64,000 bases of DNA, taken from positions 1,026,449 to 1,090,448 of the forward strand of contig NW_008709463.1 in NCBI RefSeq assembly GCF_000327385.1. The letters are read 5' to 3'. The stretch comes from Lottia gigantea. Lineage: Eukaryota; Mollusca; Gastropoda; Lottiidae. The stretch's first letter is position 1; each line of letters begins with the position of its first letter. Positions 48,190 to 61,100 of this stretch are shown piece by piece. The position numbers were made by a program, and so were the translations under genes. Below the pieces are notes generated by a model. That model ran no database searches and was not told the DNA's origin. It saw only the letters and a program-made list of their open reading frames with translations.

Positions 48190-49432
48190 CCAAATATCTT
48201 GGGGAATTCCAAACCTTTGTGGATTGTCTGATATCTTGGGGAATTCCAAACCTTTGTTGATTGTCTGATATCTTGGGGAATTCCAAACCTTTGTGGATTG
48301 TCTGATATCTTGGGGAATTCCAAACCTTTGCTGTTTGTCTGATATCTTTGGGAATTGCAAACCTTTGGGGATTGTCTGATATTTGAGGGAATTGCAAACC
48401 TTTGTGTATTGTCTGATATTTGAGGGAATTCCAAACCTTTGGGGATTGTCTGATATCTTGGGGAATTCCAAACCTTTGTTGATTGTCTGATATGTGAGGG
48501 AATTCCAAACCTTTGTGGATTGTCTGATATCTTGGGGAATTCCAAACCTTTGTGGATTGCCTGATATCTTGGGGAATTCCAAACCTTTGTGGATTCTCTG
48601 ATATCTGAGGGAATTCTAAACCTTTGTTGATTGTCTGATATCTTGGGGAATTCCAAACCTTTGTTGGTTGTCTGATATCTTGGGGAATTCCAAACCTTTG
48701 TGGATTGTCTGATATCTGATTGAATTCCAAACCTTTGGGGATTGTCTGATATTTGAGGGAATTCCAAACCTTTGTGGATTGTCTGATATCTTGGGGAATT
48801 CCAAACCTTTGTGGATTGTCTGATATCTTGGGGAATTCCAAACCTTTGTTGATTGTCTGATATATTGGGGAATTCCAAACCTTTGTTGATTGTCTGATAT
48901 ATTGGGGAATTCCAAACCTTTGTTGATTGTTTGATATATTGAGGGAATTCCAAACCTTTGTGTATTGTCTGATATTTTGGGAAATTCCAAAACTTTGTGT
49001 ATTGTCTGATATCTTGGGGAATTGCAAACCTTTGTGGATTGTCTGATATCTTGGGGAATTCCAAACCTTTGTTGATTGTCTGATATATTGGGGAATTCCA
49101 AACCTTTGTTGATTGTCTGATGTATTGGGGAATTCCAAACCTTTGTTGATTGTCTGATATATTGAGAGAATTCCAAACCTTTGTTGATTGTCTGATGTAT
49201 TGGGGAATTCCAAACCTTTGTTGATTGTCTGATATATTGAGAGAATTCCAAACCTTTGTGTATTGTCTGATATTTTGGGAAATTCCAAACCTTTGTGTAT
49301 TGTCTGATATGTGAGGAAATTCCAAACCTTTGTGTATTGTCTGATATGTGAGGGAATTCCAAACCTTTGTGGATTGTCTGATATGTGAGGGAATTCCAAA
49401 CCTTTGTGGATTGTCTGATATTTTGGGGAATT
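48190..49432. repeat. 37-bp minisatellite downstream of the gene H stop
   Basis: About 33 copies of a 37-bp unit built on GGGGAATTCCAAACCTTTGT and GATTGTCTGATAT. The unit has no stop codon in any minus-strand frame, so three long overlapping minus-strand ORFs arise (up to about 400 codons) that are pure artefact of the repeat. It probably lies in the gene H 3' UTR, since no AATAAA that I trust precedes it. Confidence 0.9.
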
Positions 49433-49636
49433 CTCTGAGCCATGCTGTTATGATGTTATTCTATTTTATTTCTAATGTATACTATATGTTGTAAATATGG
49501 CTGATATATTAATTTTTTATTTAACTGATCAAAACAGCCAACTTATTTATGATATTCAGTGATAATCTCTTTGTTTCTTTGATCTCATGGTATTCTGTGA
49601 TATATGCAGCATTATATTTATTTAACCATACAAAAT

Positions 49637-49783
49637 AATATTAAAACAGAACCTGAAACATGTTACTCAGAGTTTCACATTGTGCGGTCTTCAGACAACT
49701 GACTAATATCACTGAAGTCGTCTGAAGATCGCACAACGTGAAACTTTAAGTAACAACATGTTTCAGGTTCTGTTTTAATATTC
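49637..49783. mobile_element. Palindromic MITE-like element 2
   Basis: Arms of about 65 bp beginning AATATTAAAACAGAACCTGA, with matching right arm ending in its reverse complement; loop of about 20 bp around ACTAATATCACTGAAG. No coding content. Different in sequence from elements 1 and 3. Confidence 0.78.
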
Positions 49784-49895
49784 CTATATACCATAGAAAT
49801 CTACATCAGTAGATATAATAATGATATAATCACAATGTATTATTTTATATAAGAAATTGTTTTTAATATTTTTGTATCATCCATGTAAATAGATA

Positions 49896-49901
49896 AATAA
49901 A
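49896..49901 (+). terminator. Candidate poly(A) signal of gene H
   Basis: AATAAA in an AT-rich stretch (AGATAAATAAATTATTTATA) about 2 kb after the gene H stop. If used, the 37-bp array and MITE 2 are in the 3' UTR. Confidence 0.4.
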
Positions 49902-49964
49902 TTATTTATAGAAAAAAATCTCATTAAAAATTCACCCTATGATATTAGGACGATATGATATCAT

Positions 49965-50056
49965 ACGACTCGTCTTCTTAGTTTTCAAACACAGACAATT
50001 CATGGACACTAATAGGCTCAAATTTCGACGGTGAGCTGTGAACACTATTACTGATA
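49965..50056 (+). repeat. Dispersed repeat R1, copy 3
   Basis: Shares ACGACTCGTCTT, CTCAAATTTCGACGGTGA and CTGTGAAC with the copies at 25296-25393 and 33091-33190. It lies between genes H and I. Confidence 0.7.
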
Positions 50057-50102
50057 AACAAAGCTGAAAATATTCCCGTTTCTGAGACTAAAGTACGATT
50101 GA

Positions 50103-50276
50103 TATAAACACAGCTTAATGGAACAACAATCACTGGTAAAAGTTTTATGCAACGTTTCGACGTGTTTCCCATGTCGTCCTCGTGCGCAGACGAGGACAGG
50201 GGAAACCCGTCGAAACGTTGCTTCAAACTATAACCAGTGACACCAGTGATAGTTGTTTCATTAGGCTGTGTCTATA
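50103..50276. mobile_element. Palindromic MITE-like element 3
   Basis: Arms of about 80 bp. The left arm has ACACAGCTTAATGGAACAAC and GCAACGTTTCGACG; the right arm has their reverse complements. The loop is only a few bases (GCGCAG), so transcripts would form a long hairpin. No coding content. Confidence 0.8.
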
Positions 50277-50793
50277 TATAATATTTTGCGTATTTTAGAT
50301 GTAAGATTTGCCTACTTAAAATGAACTAACTGTACTATTGCAGATAAATCTAATTTGAAGTATTCAGTTCCGTTCAGAGATCCGTTTAAACAGTCATAAT
50401 CTTATATCCGCCTTATTTCTAGTCTTAGTTCATTTCTGAATTTGGTGAATATTATTTTGATTATGAACAGGTTCTATTAGTTTTAAAAGTTTTATGAAAT
50501 AAAATGATCGTTTAAACTGTGGATCTTTACATTTGCTTCAGATATATTTGATCAATTTTGGATATGTGACATTGGTGTGACGTTAATATTTTTAATGTGA
50601 CGTGACGTGACGTGACGAGTGTGATATTCAGATGCGGTTTATAAACTTTAGATAAAGGTTATGAAAACGAGAACTGTAACTTAAACGCGTTTTATTGAGG
50701 ACAGATCCCTGAATAGTGCACTTTATTTCATCACCAACTTCGAAGGATAAATTTCGACAGCCTCAATATACGAAGTTTGAATTCTATTACAAT

Positions 50794-53700
50794 ATGATGG
50801 TCTCAGTTGTGATATCACTTGTGTTCCTCAGCTTCACTAATGGTAAGGATGTATCTCAATTTAAGAAACCAGACTAAAGACATAGATTACTTTCATATTC
50901 TGCCATGGTGACCTGAACCAGATGTGGGCGTCACTTCCGCAATACCATGAGGGAAACGCAGTCAGCTATTGTGATTTCATATTCGTACTAGACCCATTCA
51001 GAGTCCAATACCACTTGCAAATATGCAAAGCCGACAACCCCATCAAAGGACCATACAAGAACGTCTTGCTTCCCGGGATATCTTTGGTTATAATTCTTGT
51101 ACTATACCAATTAGCATTAGAACAAATAATGAAAAATACTTTATCTAAATTTCAGCACAAATATCAATAACCGGAAGTGACGGTCGAAATTATGCAGTTC
51201 AAGGTCAACGGTACGGAATCAACTGCACCGCGCCAGCGTCTCTAGACACATCAATTATCATGCTGAAAGGATCTGAACGAGTATGTTCCCTTTTGATGGA
51301 GTCGTGCCCAATTCTACCCTCGGACAGATTTCCCTGTGGATGTTCCATCAGTGCCTCCGGGGACAGAATCCTTTATCACCAGACAGATAATGCTACTGTT
51401 AAAGGTTTCGATTATTTATGGCTTTGTAAAGAATTTAACAGTTCCAAAATGGCGGCATCTCTAGCTGTGACTGTTTACAGTAAGTAATCGCTAAGGTCAG
51501 CATGCCAGAATGAATGAAATGTATCGAGTTTTACGTTCCAATCTTCTGTACCTTTAGGCCCTTGATTGTTCGATGGGAGGTGTATGGTATTTAGTTGCAG
51601 TAGTGGAATTGGTCGGTTGCCATCTGTTACTAACGATCGGGATCGCTAAACGAGTCCAAAACAACATACTGTCCATTCACTGGTAGAGACTAATGAATCT
51701 GCTTTTATTTCTGTTCAATAGGTGGACCAGATAACATCCGTCTGAACTCGAGTTCGAGAGTCGTACTCTCCAGTGGTGGGTCCGCTCAGGCTGTCCAATG
51801 TTCCGCGGATTGCAACCCGCCATGCTCCTACTTCTGGCATAAAGGATCAGCTACTGGGCCAGTGGTCTTTAGACAGCGAGTCCTGCAAGCAGAGATTATT
51901 CAAGAGCAACTTCCAGGGAGTCAGGTATATACATGTGTGGCGATTAATCGTAAGAAACCCATCCATAATAAACAAACTATTCTGATAGAGATTATAGGTA
52001 AGTGCAAGACTGCGTATTCTCGAAATGGTCTAATGTGGTAGAATATCTTAGAAACAGCGTTAGAAGCTAAGACCCTAGGACATCCTATAAACATTATTAC
52101 AAGTTAAGACCCTGGGATATCCTAGAAACAGTGTTAGAAGTTAAGGATATCCTAGAAACAGTGTTAGAAGTTAAGATCCTAGGATATCCTAGAAACAGTG
52201 TTAGAAGTTAAGACCCTAGGATATCCTAGAAATAGTGTTAGAAGTTAAGACCTAGGATATCCTAGAAACAGTGTTAGAAGTTAAGACCTAGGATATCCTA
52301 GAAACAGTGTTAGAAGTTAAGGATATCCTAGATACGGTGTTAGAAGTTAAGACCCTAGAACAGAAAAGCATTTTCCTTGAATAAAAACCCAACCAAGTAT
52401 AGCAGTTTCTTAAATTCTCCACTAGATCTTCAGCCTTTTCCCTATAAAGCTAGAAAAAAAAACTATATTTTCGACTAGATTGACGCAATGAAACCAGGAA
52501 AGGCTGCTTTGGATTCCAAACGATGCTTAAGCCCGAATTTTTCTATTACAAAAAGATAACCTAAGAAGGTTGGTCATAAATGAGTCGCCCCCATTCCACC
52601 AATCACGACAGTTTCATCGAATTACGTCAGTTCTTTGATAAACGAACCTAGTAAACTATGACCGTACTGTATTTTTTTTCAGTCGAACCATTAACAAAAC
52701 CAATAGCTCCCGAAGTCGGTCAGATTGTAAGCGAAACCAATGCGCCATTGACTGTAAGACCACTTTTAACGAACACAGGTAGATTGATGAATTTTACAGG
52801 CATTACTGATATAACCATTGCTTCCAGGCCAGACAAGATCAATGTATCATTAACGCCACCAATAATCACACTACAAAGCACGACGATTCAGTCAACGACC
52901 ACAACAACAGTGTCTACTATCATGACAACGCTTACAACCACAACGCCTACAACCACAATGTTGACCAGTACGACTGAAGAACCTACACTAGAGGAATCAG
53001 ATATACAAACAACGGTGGGGGTTGGTGTCATTGTAGGCACTGTCCTCGGGCTGATTGTGCTCGTTGTAATGGCCATCTTTGTAGTTGTAATCATTTATAA
53101 AAGAGGTAAGAACAAACCCTAAATATATTCCAATACGTGAATGGTTTCGTACAGCATTATTGGCTTAAATATCTACAAGTTTTGCCTTGAATTATTCAGT
53201 CATTAGCCCACATGGTACAGAAAAGTAAGACGTAAAACTCCTCTCATTTCATTTGAATTATTCAATCGATAAATAATCATCTTCGTTTGTGTCCTGTATC
53301 TATAAATTCGTTGGTATTTATTGAATTGGGTGATTATAACACGTCATCACATGCCCCATAGTGTTATCTAAGGTCCGATAGAAAAGTGCTGTAGCATCTT
53401 ACAGTGGCTCAACAACCACGGGGACTGGCTGAACCTTGTCCATGCCACCCGTAAGATCCATAACGTTTCGTTTATTTTCAGGCCAAGCACGGAACTCCCG
53501 GATATTATCTTATGCTCCGGGCAATCCCATATACATCAATAATCTAGAGACAGTCAATAATCCAGACACTGTGGGAGTGACACCGAACCTCCAAGGAACC
53601 CTTTTGATCAGAAATAATGAGTACATGGACAATTCTCAAGGTTCTGGTGACCCATATGGTGTCCGAAGCCCTACATACGTGAATACCACACAACCTCCTT

Positions 53701-54011
53701 TGTACACTTCTTTAGACAAAGAACAGCTCAAAGAGCAAATTTCGAACACGTATGAACCATTGGATGTCTCTCAAACAGTAACTCCTCAATATCATCTATA
53801 TACATGTACTCAACTGGAAAGCCAGCAAAAACAAGGATCTTCAGAAGTCCAGAGTAACCCTGGTCTTCCAGGCAGTCCGGTCTATATGAATACCGGAACT
53901 GGGTCGACTTTACTTGGAAACAATTCAGATTCAATAAAAATTGATGCTAATGATGCATCTGAAGAACCAGTCAGTTTGGAATACATGAATTTGAACGTGC
54001 CCAAAAAATAA
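50794..54011 (+). CDS. Gene I: Ig-like single-pass receptor with YxN cytoplasmic motifs (complete)
   Basis: Five exons, 1602 nt, 533 aa plus stop: 50794-50842 (signal peptide MMVSVVISLVFLSFTN), 51156-51479, 51722-51997, 52683-53105, 53482-54011. Exons 2 and 3 are phase 1-1 modules typical of Ig folds. Exon 3 has an Ig pattern (QCSAD...YFWHKG...VYTCVA); exon 2 is cysteine-rich and a less certain Ig or V-type fold. Exon 4 gives a Thr-rich stalk, then a transmembrane helix at about residues 328-355 (GVGVIVGTVLGLIVLVVMAI) and basic KRG. The cytoplasmic tail has four YxN motifs (Y375 YIN, Y423 YVN, Y492 YMN, Y525 YMN), the Grb2 SH2 consensus, plus Y405 in EYMDN. No classical ITIM. Likely a cell-surface adhesion or immune-type signalling receptor; ligand unknown. 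Exact orthologue not recognised. Confidence 0.85.
52011..52360. repeat. About 38-bp minisatellite in intron 3 of gene I
   Basis: Seven or eight copies of GGATATCCTAGAAACAGTGT followed by TAGAAGTTAAGACCCTA, with some shortened units. The left edge GCGTATTCTCGAAATGGTCT resembles the terminal inverted repeat of the element at 54691-54793, which also contains one copy of the unit. Confidence 0.85.
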
Positions 54012-54482
54012 TACCGCCACTCTTCCCTTACATGTTAAACAATAGGACATCGAATCGTTTCCGCCGATGAATGGCTCCATTTTCCAGTTGGACAAGTTTG
54101 TAAATCTATGGTTCCTGGAGAAACAAGGATTGTGTTTGTGTTCAAAATTAGTTTCATCAAGATAACATGAACTTGAATGTGCGAAGAGTATAATATCTTC
54201 ATGTTTATATAAATTCACTGAGGACAGACTGAGCACTGTCCAGTGGCATTTCAGTTTTGAATACTTCGATTCCAGTGTGACCCTATTTTTCTTGTTCCCC
54301 AATTATTAAAGGTTAAGACTAATTTTGATATTTTTCTATGTTCAATTCCACAGTTACGCAACAATTTTTTTATCTGTAACTTTTAGTGGATTTCTGTCAC
54401 TTTAGTCATATAAAATGAAGAAGAAATGCAAATTAACATTTCGTTTTAATATTAAGTGATAATATGGAATTATATTCTACAA

Positions 54483-54488
54483 AATAAA
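54483..54488 (+). terminator. Candidate poly(A) signal of gene I
   Basis: AATAAA 472 bp after the gene I stop, with a second one at 54527-54532. Both are in an AT-rich stretch, which fits a short 3' UTR. Confidence 0.5.
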
Positions 54489-54690
54489 TTGCTTGGTGTA
54501 TATAAAAATAGGAATTTCATTCGTACAATAAACTATGTCAATATACAATATATCATTTTCATATTTACAATTTCTCTAGTCTTTATTTAGTCTATGATGA
54601 GGTTTGTATTTTTTTTACAGATTCCTTGAAGACAACTCATGGGCCTTAATCTCCAAAACTTTAGTAAGATAAAAAAAAAATATCCAAGCC

Positions 54691-54793
54691 ACGTATTCTG
54701 GAAACGATCTTAGTAAACACTAGGATATCCTAGAAATAATGTTAGAAGTTAATACCTTGGGAAACCCTACCGCTAAGATCGTTGGAGAATACG
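54691..54793. mobile_element. Small MITE-like element with about 22-bp terminal inverted repeats
   Basis: Left end ACGTATTCTGGAAACGATCT, right end reverse-complements to CGTATTCTCCAACGATCTTAG. The interior includes TAGGATATCCTAGAAATAAT and TTAGAAGTTAA, the same unit that is amplified in the gene I intron. Length about 103 bp. Confidence 0.7.
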
Positions 54794-57700
54794 CTGTCAG
54801 ATTATTAGAAATACAGTGATCTGATTGGATAATAAAACTCAGCTTAAAACTGATTAACTAATCAGATGACTGGAACACTTAAATCATCTTAAGTAAAGTT
54901 ATCTAGAGGCCTCTGATACGGAGTTAAGTCTAGTAAAACTCTATAAGCTGAGAAAGCATATATTGAGATGTATTCATATAAGCTACTGTTACTGAGGCTC
55001 GCACCAAAAAGTAGACACCTTTTTCTTCCAGTTTCAGATTGTTTGGTTCACTTGTTATTTATCAATGGATATCCTTTATCACATACAAGAAAAATAGAGG
55101 TTTCATAATGACATGGGATGTTTGAAATGAAGCAAGCTACAAATAGTTTTTAATATACAATCAAATCGTAGTATAACATTATTAAACACAGGGCGGATAG
55201 CTGGTGAAGGACCATCAGTTTTCTTAAATTCCTTAAATGCCTCTTCCAATTTCAAGTGCCAGGATGACTGTAACAACAGTTTTAGAAACTGTGACAAAAT
55301 TAAACGAAAGCTCCTAATTAGACTAATATAAACAGGCGACGCCATGCAATGGGAAATGAGGGAATTTTCTCAGGATAGAAGAGTAACTAACAAAAGAGGC
55401 ATTTTATTTTCAAATATCAATGCCTATATTCATATTGTTCTAGTTGAGGTGAGAAAATCAGGCTCTCAAAAACAACAGCAACATTTCAGATCAGCACAAA
55501 GCATACCCATGTGTTTCAACAAGCTACAAAATGCAAAAAAATATCTAACACTGGTGAAAAAAACAAACAAAACAAAACAAAATGAAAACAAAAGCAAATG
55601 AACAGAAATGTAAACAAAAACAAACAAAAAACGAAATAACTTGAGACAAAAATTAAGTCTTTTTCACAATATTTTCTATTTTGTCAATAAATTAATATTA
55701 GCACTATATATTTGACACCTAAATTTTTTCATTTTTAATGTCCAAATTCATCACTTTTTCTACAAAAACATGATTAATTTTGAATTGACTGTCAAAACAT
55801 TTTTGATAAATATAATTCAAATTATTCCCTCGTATAATTTCTGAAAATCAGAATAGTTTGGTCTTCTGTTTTAGAATTTATTTTTTGAAAAATTCTGTGT
55901 AATTGTATCATTAAATGCATTAATTAATATTAAGTTTAAGATTAACACCTGCCTCTTTTTGGTGCAATTTTGGTAAAGTCACAAATACACAATGGGTAGC
56001 CAATAGACTTCCCACTTTTTATGGGTTTAATCAATGTAATTTATGAATAAACATTATCTATAGCAATAATTTAATCAAACATTCGGCAAATAAGATAGTA
56101 ATCTACTATAGAATGAAGAACATACAAATACTAGAGGGCCTATAAGCTATACACTTTTTACTATGGATATTGCTAATTACTGTTAACATAATAAACACTT
56201 TTTGAACACAGACAAATTACAAAGACTTGTCAAAAACTTGCAACATTGTGTCATTTTGAAATTAATCCAAACAAATTTTGCCTACATTGAATAACATTCT
56301 GTGCACAAAATAATATATTATTATGCAATTGTAATGGCAATCTTGAAGCAGTTAAATATCTCTGTTATCTGAAGCCAATTTAAATTTTGTTGATTTAGGT
56401 TCATTACAAGTTTTAGTCATACCATTCATAACAGTTTAGAATATATTAATATAGTAAGCACTTTCCATTCATACATGCATACTAGTTCATGTCTATATTT
56501 GGTATTGTTATATTTCTGGTTGATTATGGTATATTATGATGAATTCCAGTGTTTAGTCATCATCAAACTTTACTGAACTTTAATCCAGCTGAAAAAAAAA
56601 AAGCAAAACAAGAAGTTAAAAAAAATATTTTGGCGGGAAAACAATCAAGCCTTTGTCAGATTCAAAAATAAAACTGAGCATTCTTCTTTTACATCACAGA
56701 GATTGTTCCTCAGAAAGGCTGTTTTCAAGATTTGAGGCTAAATCAAATAATTGGCAGTAATTCTGTAGATAAATATTATTTTTAAAAGCTGCAGAAAAAT
56801 GACATAAAAACAGAAATAGTGTTTACTGCTTATTTTGTATTTGAAGTCTGTTTTTAGTTTACACGGCCATGAGCTGAGCAAAGAAAACAGAATAGTAGCA
56901 AAAAATTCGAATTGAGAACAAAAAAATGCTTTGAAAATTACTGGAACAAGATGCACAGCCTGGTTGAATCTTTCCAGGCAAAGTAAGATTTCTATATTTA
57001 AAGGAATAAAATGCTCTAATAAAGTTAGAAAAAAATTTATCGCACTCAAATCAAAACTTATTTATGCTATAATACTACCAAAATGCAAAAAATATTGTTA
57101 AGATAAAGCAAGACAATACAAAGAATGAATAAATGAAAGAGAGAAGAAAGAAGGGATAAAGGAAAGCTACCAGCATACATGTCTACAGCAGGGTTGGATT
57201 TCAATTTTCAAAAACTTTGGTTCTGGAATTCTATAGTAAAGTTGAGCCTAAGAAAAACATGGCCGATGGCAAAAAAAAAGGGCATAAATTTCGATATTTT
57301 TTTTTGTCTTTAAAGGGTTACATGCCTAAAATTAATTACTTTACTTTTACTTAACTTTACCAATCCATTGAAAGTTTCAAAATAAAATCAAATGCAATGA
57401 ATGCTTTAAAAAACAAACTGTGGTTTATATCCTAGAGTTCTGCACCACATTGGTCTAACAAATGATGCATATGTCATGAGGCAGAGGTACCCATTCCAAT
57501 AATCTTTGTCAGGTAGGTATCAACAACTCCCTTACCAACCATTCTGACCTGAATATTGGATAGTAATTCTCGCCTACAATTTAGCTGACATTTAGCTCTC
57601 AATATTGAATCAAAATATAAAATTTGAGCTATTCAGTTATTCAGGCGATCTGAAATCCATTGTCTTCATAGGGTCTTTGACAGTCCCAAGACACTTTGTC

Positions 57701-58139
57701 TCAAGATATTTCGTTTTTCAGGCCCTACCTCCAAGAGACACCTCTTATTTTTGCTCCCATACTCAGACATTTTCTAAGACACGCCCCCTTTAAAATCAGT
57801 AATCTAATTTAAAGTTTTATAGCATACTGTCATACTATCATGAATCAATGAATCAACAAAAACACAAAGTTAAAAAGGCAAAATTCGAAATTTCAAGCAT
57901 TAAAAAGAACTGCAGAATAATAACTTCGCAAAATATAAAATGAAATTGAAGCAAAATAAAAAAATAAAAGTGAAAAAAGGAGTTAATTTTGTTAGATATA
58001 AACTAAGAACAAAATTGGTGAAAAATTAGTTCTAAAAGCAACAATCCAACCCTGTAATTAACAGTCACTCGTTAGCGAATGACAACATGTCTTCACCTGT
58101 AGCTTCCTGTCACATGACTGTCACATGACATCGCCTTCT
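54794..58139. other. AT-rich stretch: probable 3' UTR of gene J and convergent intergenic DNA
   Basis: No supported gene. Very A/T-rich with many chance AATAAA/TTTATT, so the end of the gene J transcript cannot be fixed. Short ORFs here lack coding character. Confidence 0.45.
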
Positions 58140-61100
58140 TCACCCGTGTTGTGTACCTTCATCATTGCTGTAACAATTAGGACAGTGTAATTTATTGACA
58201 CGGATTCTCACGTCTGCTCCTTCCACTCCATTTCCCAAGGTCATTCGACAGACGCAACATTTGAAACATGGCATGTGGTAATATAGACCGAGTTTCTCGA
58301 TTATCATTGCAGCTCCAAAACCTGAAATTAGATAACACAAAACAAAATTCAAAAGAGTTTGATTAGTTTTCTGAGTAAAGATGAATTCAACTATTTCTGT
58401 ATCTCACTTGTCAATTCAAAGTTTTGCACTAAATTCTGAAGCCTGAGTGAAAACCATACATTCCATTTGTCATCTATGAATATGGATAATTGAAATATCT
58501 ATGAAAATTAACAAACATTCAGCTGAATCCATTGCCCCGTGCTTGCTTAGATTTTTTGAGAGAACAGTTGCATTCTAGGAAACATCAGGTAAGGGGGGGG
58601 GGGGGGGCGACAGAGGCAACAAAATTTTCCAGGGAGGCCACAGCCCATTCTTTCACTATGTAAAATGGGTTAGAAACGCCACTATCAGAAGATAAATGTG
58701 GAAACCAACCTAATTCTTGATGGCAGGCTGAACACAATTGTTTACCACTGACTGGTCCCTGGTTGATGGGAGACGGAACACTGGTGGATGGGGGTAGATT
58801 AGCACCATTACGAGGGGAATTATAACCTCCGTATCCTGTAGAAGATGTAGGGGGCATTGTTTGTGTAAGATATGGATTGCGTGTAATTTGAGGTTCATTT
58901 TCTTGAGGGTTAACTTCCCCTGATCCGCGAACGGTGGCTGTTTTTTGTAATAAAGTTTGTCGGATTTGTTTCGGCATGTTTGGATCCATCCTTTGATTGG
59001 GCGTTATCTGGGGATTTGAGGCGCTCCACACGTTGCTTTGATCTCGCGGTGGTTTTATGGGCCCATTATAAGGACCTGGTTGAATCGGCATTGTGGAGGA
59101 TTTCACATTCAGATCACTGTTTATACGCCTTCGCTCCGCCTCCTCAACGAGCCAATGACCTTTTACAGGATCTGAATATTGGTTTTTCATCATATCACTA
59201 CGCCTAGAAGCAGCTCTGCGTTCAGGAACTTGTTCACTTCTTTCGATCCAATCCACAGATTGGCGTAACTTTGGTTTTGGAACGGCATTTAAAGAATGGA
59301 TTTCTTTTCTTGTTGGTATTTCACGTTTGACAGGTCCGGTAGATGATGGACTTGTTGGGCTGGAATCATTATCAGGTTTTGATTGGAGCGGTGTGGCTTT
59401 ACGGTTCATGGCCATCATATCTTCTCTCGACCAACTATTTCTCTGGCCAGGTTCCGAGAACCGCGATTTAAGAGATTGTACATCACCATGGTGATCCTTT
59501 GAAGGAAAGTCATTTGGTCTTTTAGCACTATTTACGTTTTTCACATCATAAGTTCTACCACCAGGTGGCCAATGATCATGTGATCTATTAACACTAATAT
59601 TTCCTGGTTGCCTAGGCTTCGGCGGCCATGTTGGTTCTACCTTATTTACATTATGTCTGTTGCTATGGTTATTATCAATCACCATAGACGTTGAATAAGT
59701 TGAGGGTTTAGGTTTCGGCTCCGTTCGGTTAGGAGACACAGTGGATTTATATAATGCACTTTGACCTCTAACACGTGTTGGGACAGGGTCATGAAATTTA
59801 GGTGGATTCGACTGGGAGAATTCGGTAGATTTTCGTAAATTTTGACGCTCTCTTTCTAACTTCTCCTCTTCTTTACGTAATCTTTCCTCTTCCTGCCTTA
59901 GCTTCTCCTGAAACAAACAGAAGTTAGTCTCAATAAAGAAACCAAGTACTAACGAAAAACAAAACCTGAAATCCAAAACAATATATGGGCAAGCTAATGA
60001 ACTTTTAATATGAGGAAATATATCAATCATAAGTGAGCAAGTATTTCATAATGAACAGTCAAGTTATCCTTTTGTCACGAAAGAACAAAGGAAATATTCT
60101 ACATACCTTTTTTGCAATCTCAGATATTAATAAATTTAAAAAAGATTTCAAAAAGCAAATGTTATATAAAACTTCTTCCCTTAAAAATTTATAACAAAAG
60201 TTACCATGGCCCAATGGATAAATCAAAAAATGAAAAAACAAAAATTTCAGCCATAAAAATTCAGAACAAAATTTACCTTGACCAAATCAAAACAAAAAAA
60301 AAATATATAACAAAAAAGACATCGAAACAAATTCCAGGCTTACCTCCTGTTCTCGCAATTTTTGTTCTCGTTCCTGAAATTTGCGATCTTCCTCATCCTG
60401 CTGCTTCCGGAACGTTTCCTCGAATTTCTGATATTCTAGCCGAATCTTTTCTTTTTCTTGTTCTAGAAAATTGGCGTCATGGACTGTTAAAAAAAATCAT
60501 AAAAAAATTGGGTTAGTAAATCTACAAACTACTTCTAATGCGTGAAAACTGAAATTTAATTCTATGCTAAAAAACTGAAATTTAATTCTATGCTGAAAAT
60601 CTGAAATTTAATTCTACATATTAAAGAAAAAATTCTTCTTTTTTGCACCTTTTTTGAACTAATGCCTGATATAAATTCTAATCTAAAAATTGCAAGGTTA
60701 GTATAAGAATGAACTAGATAATTCAAAATGTGATTGGGCTGAGGACCTTCTGATTGGCCTGTACTTGGACTGAGGATCTTCTGATTGGCCGGTACTTGGG
60801 CTGAGGATTCTTCAATGGTAAGCAGTCAGTTCAAGCACAATTAGCTCAATTAGACATGATAATTTAAGCACACACTTTTTAGGCTCACTAATATTCAATT
60901 TTTGTGTATATACATTTGAATTAAGACTAAAACCTACCTGGGATAGATCTGATTTCAGGCTGGATAACCAAACCTTGTGGTGTTTCTCGCTGGTTTAGAT
61001 TAACTTGAATACTATATTGAGGAACAGGCTCACTGTAAGAAAAAGTTTTTGTAAATTTCAAACACAATATTGGCAAAAACAGGAGAGTTTCAGAAATAAG

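Noticed and set aside
48151-49443. Four overlapping minus-strand ORFs up to 408 codons
   Set aside because: Produced by a 37-bp repeat lacking stops; all three frames are open and the peptides are permutations of each other.
52888-53094. Valine-rich minus-strand ORF in gene I exon 4
   Set aside because: Antisense of the Thr-rich stalk and transmembrane segment; no independent support.
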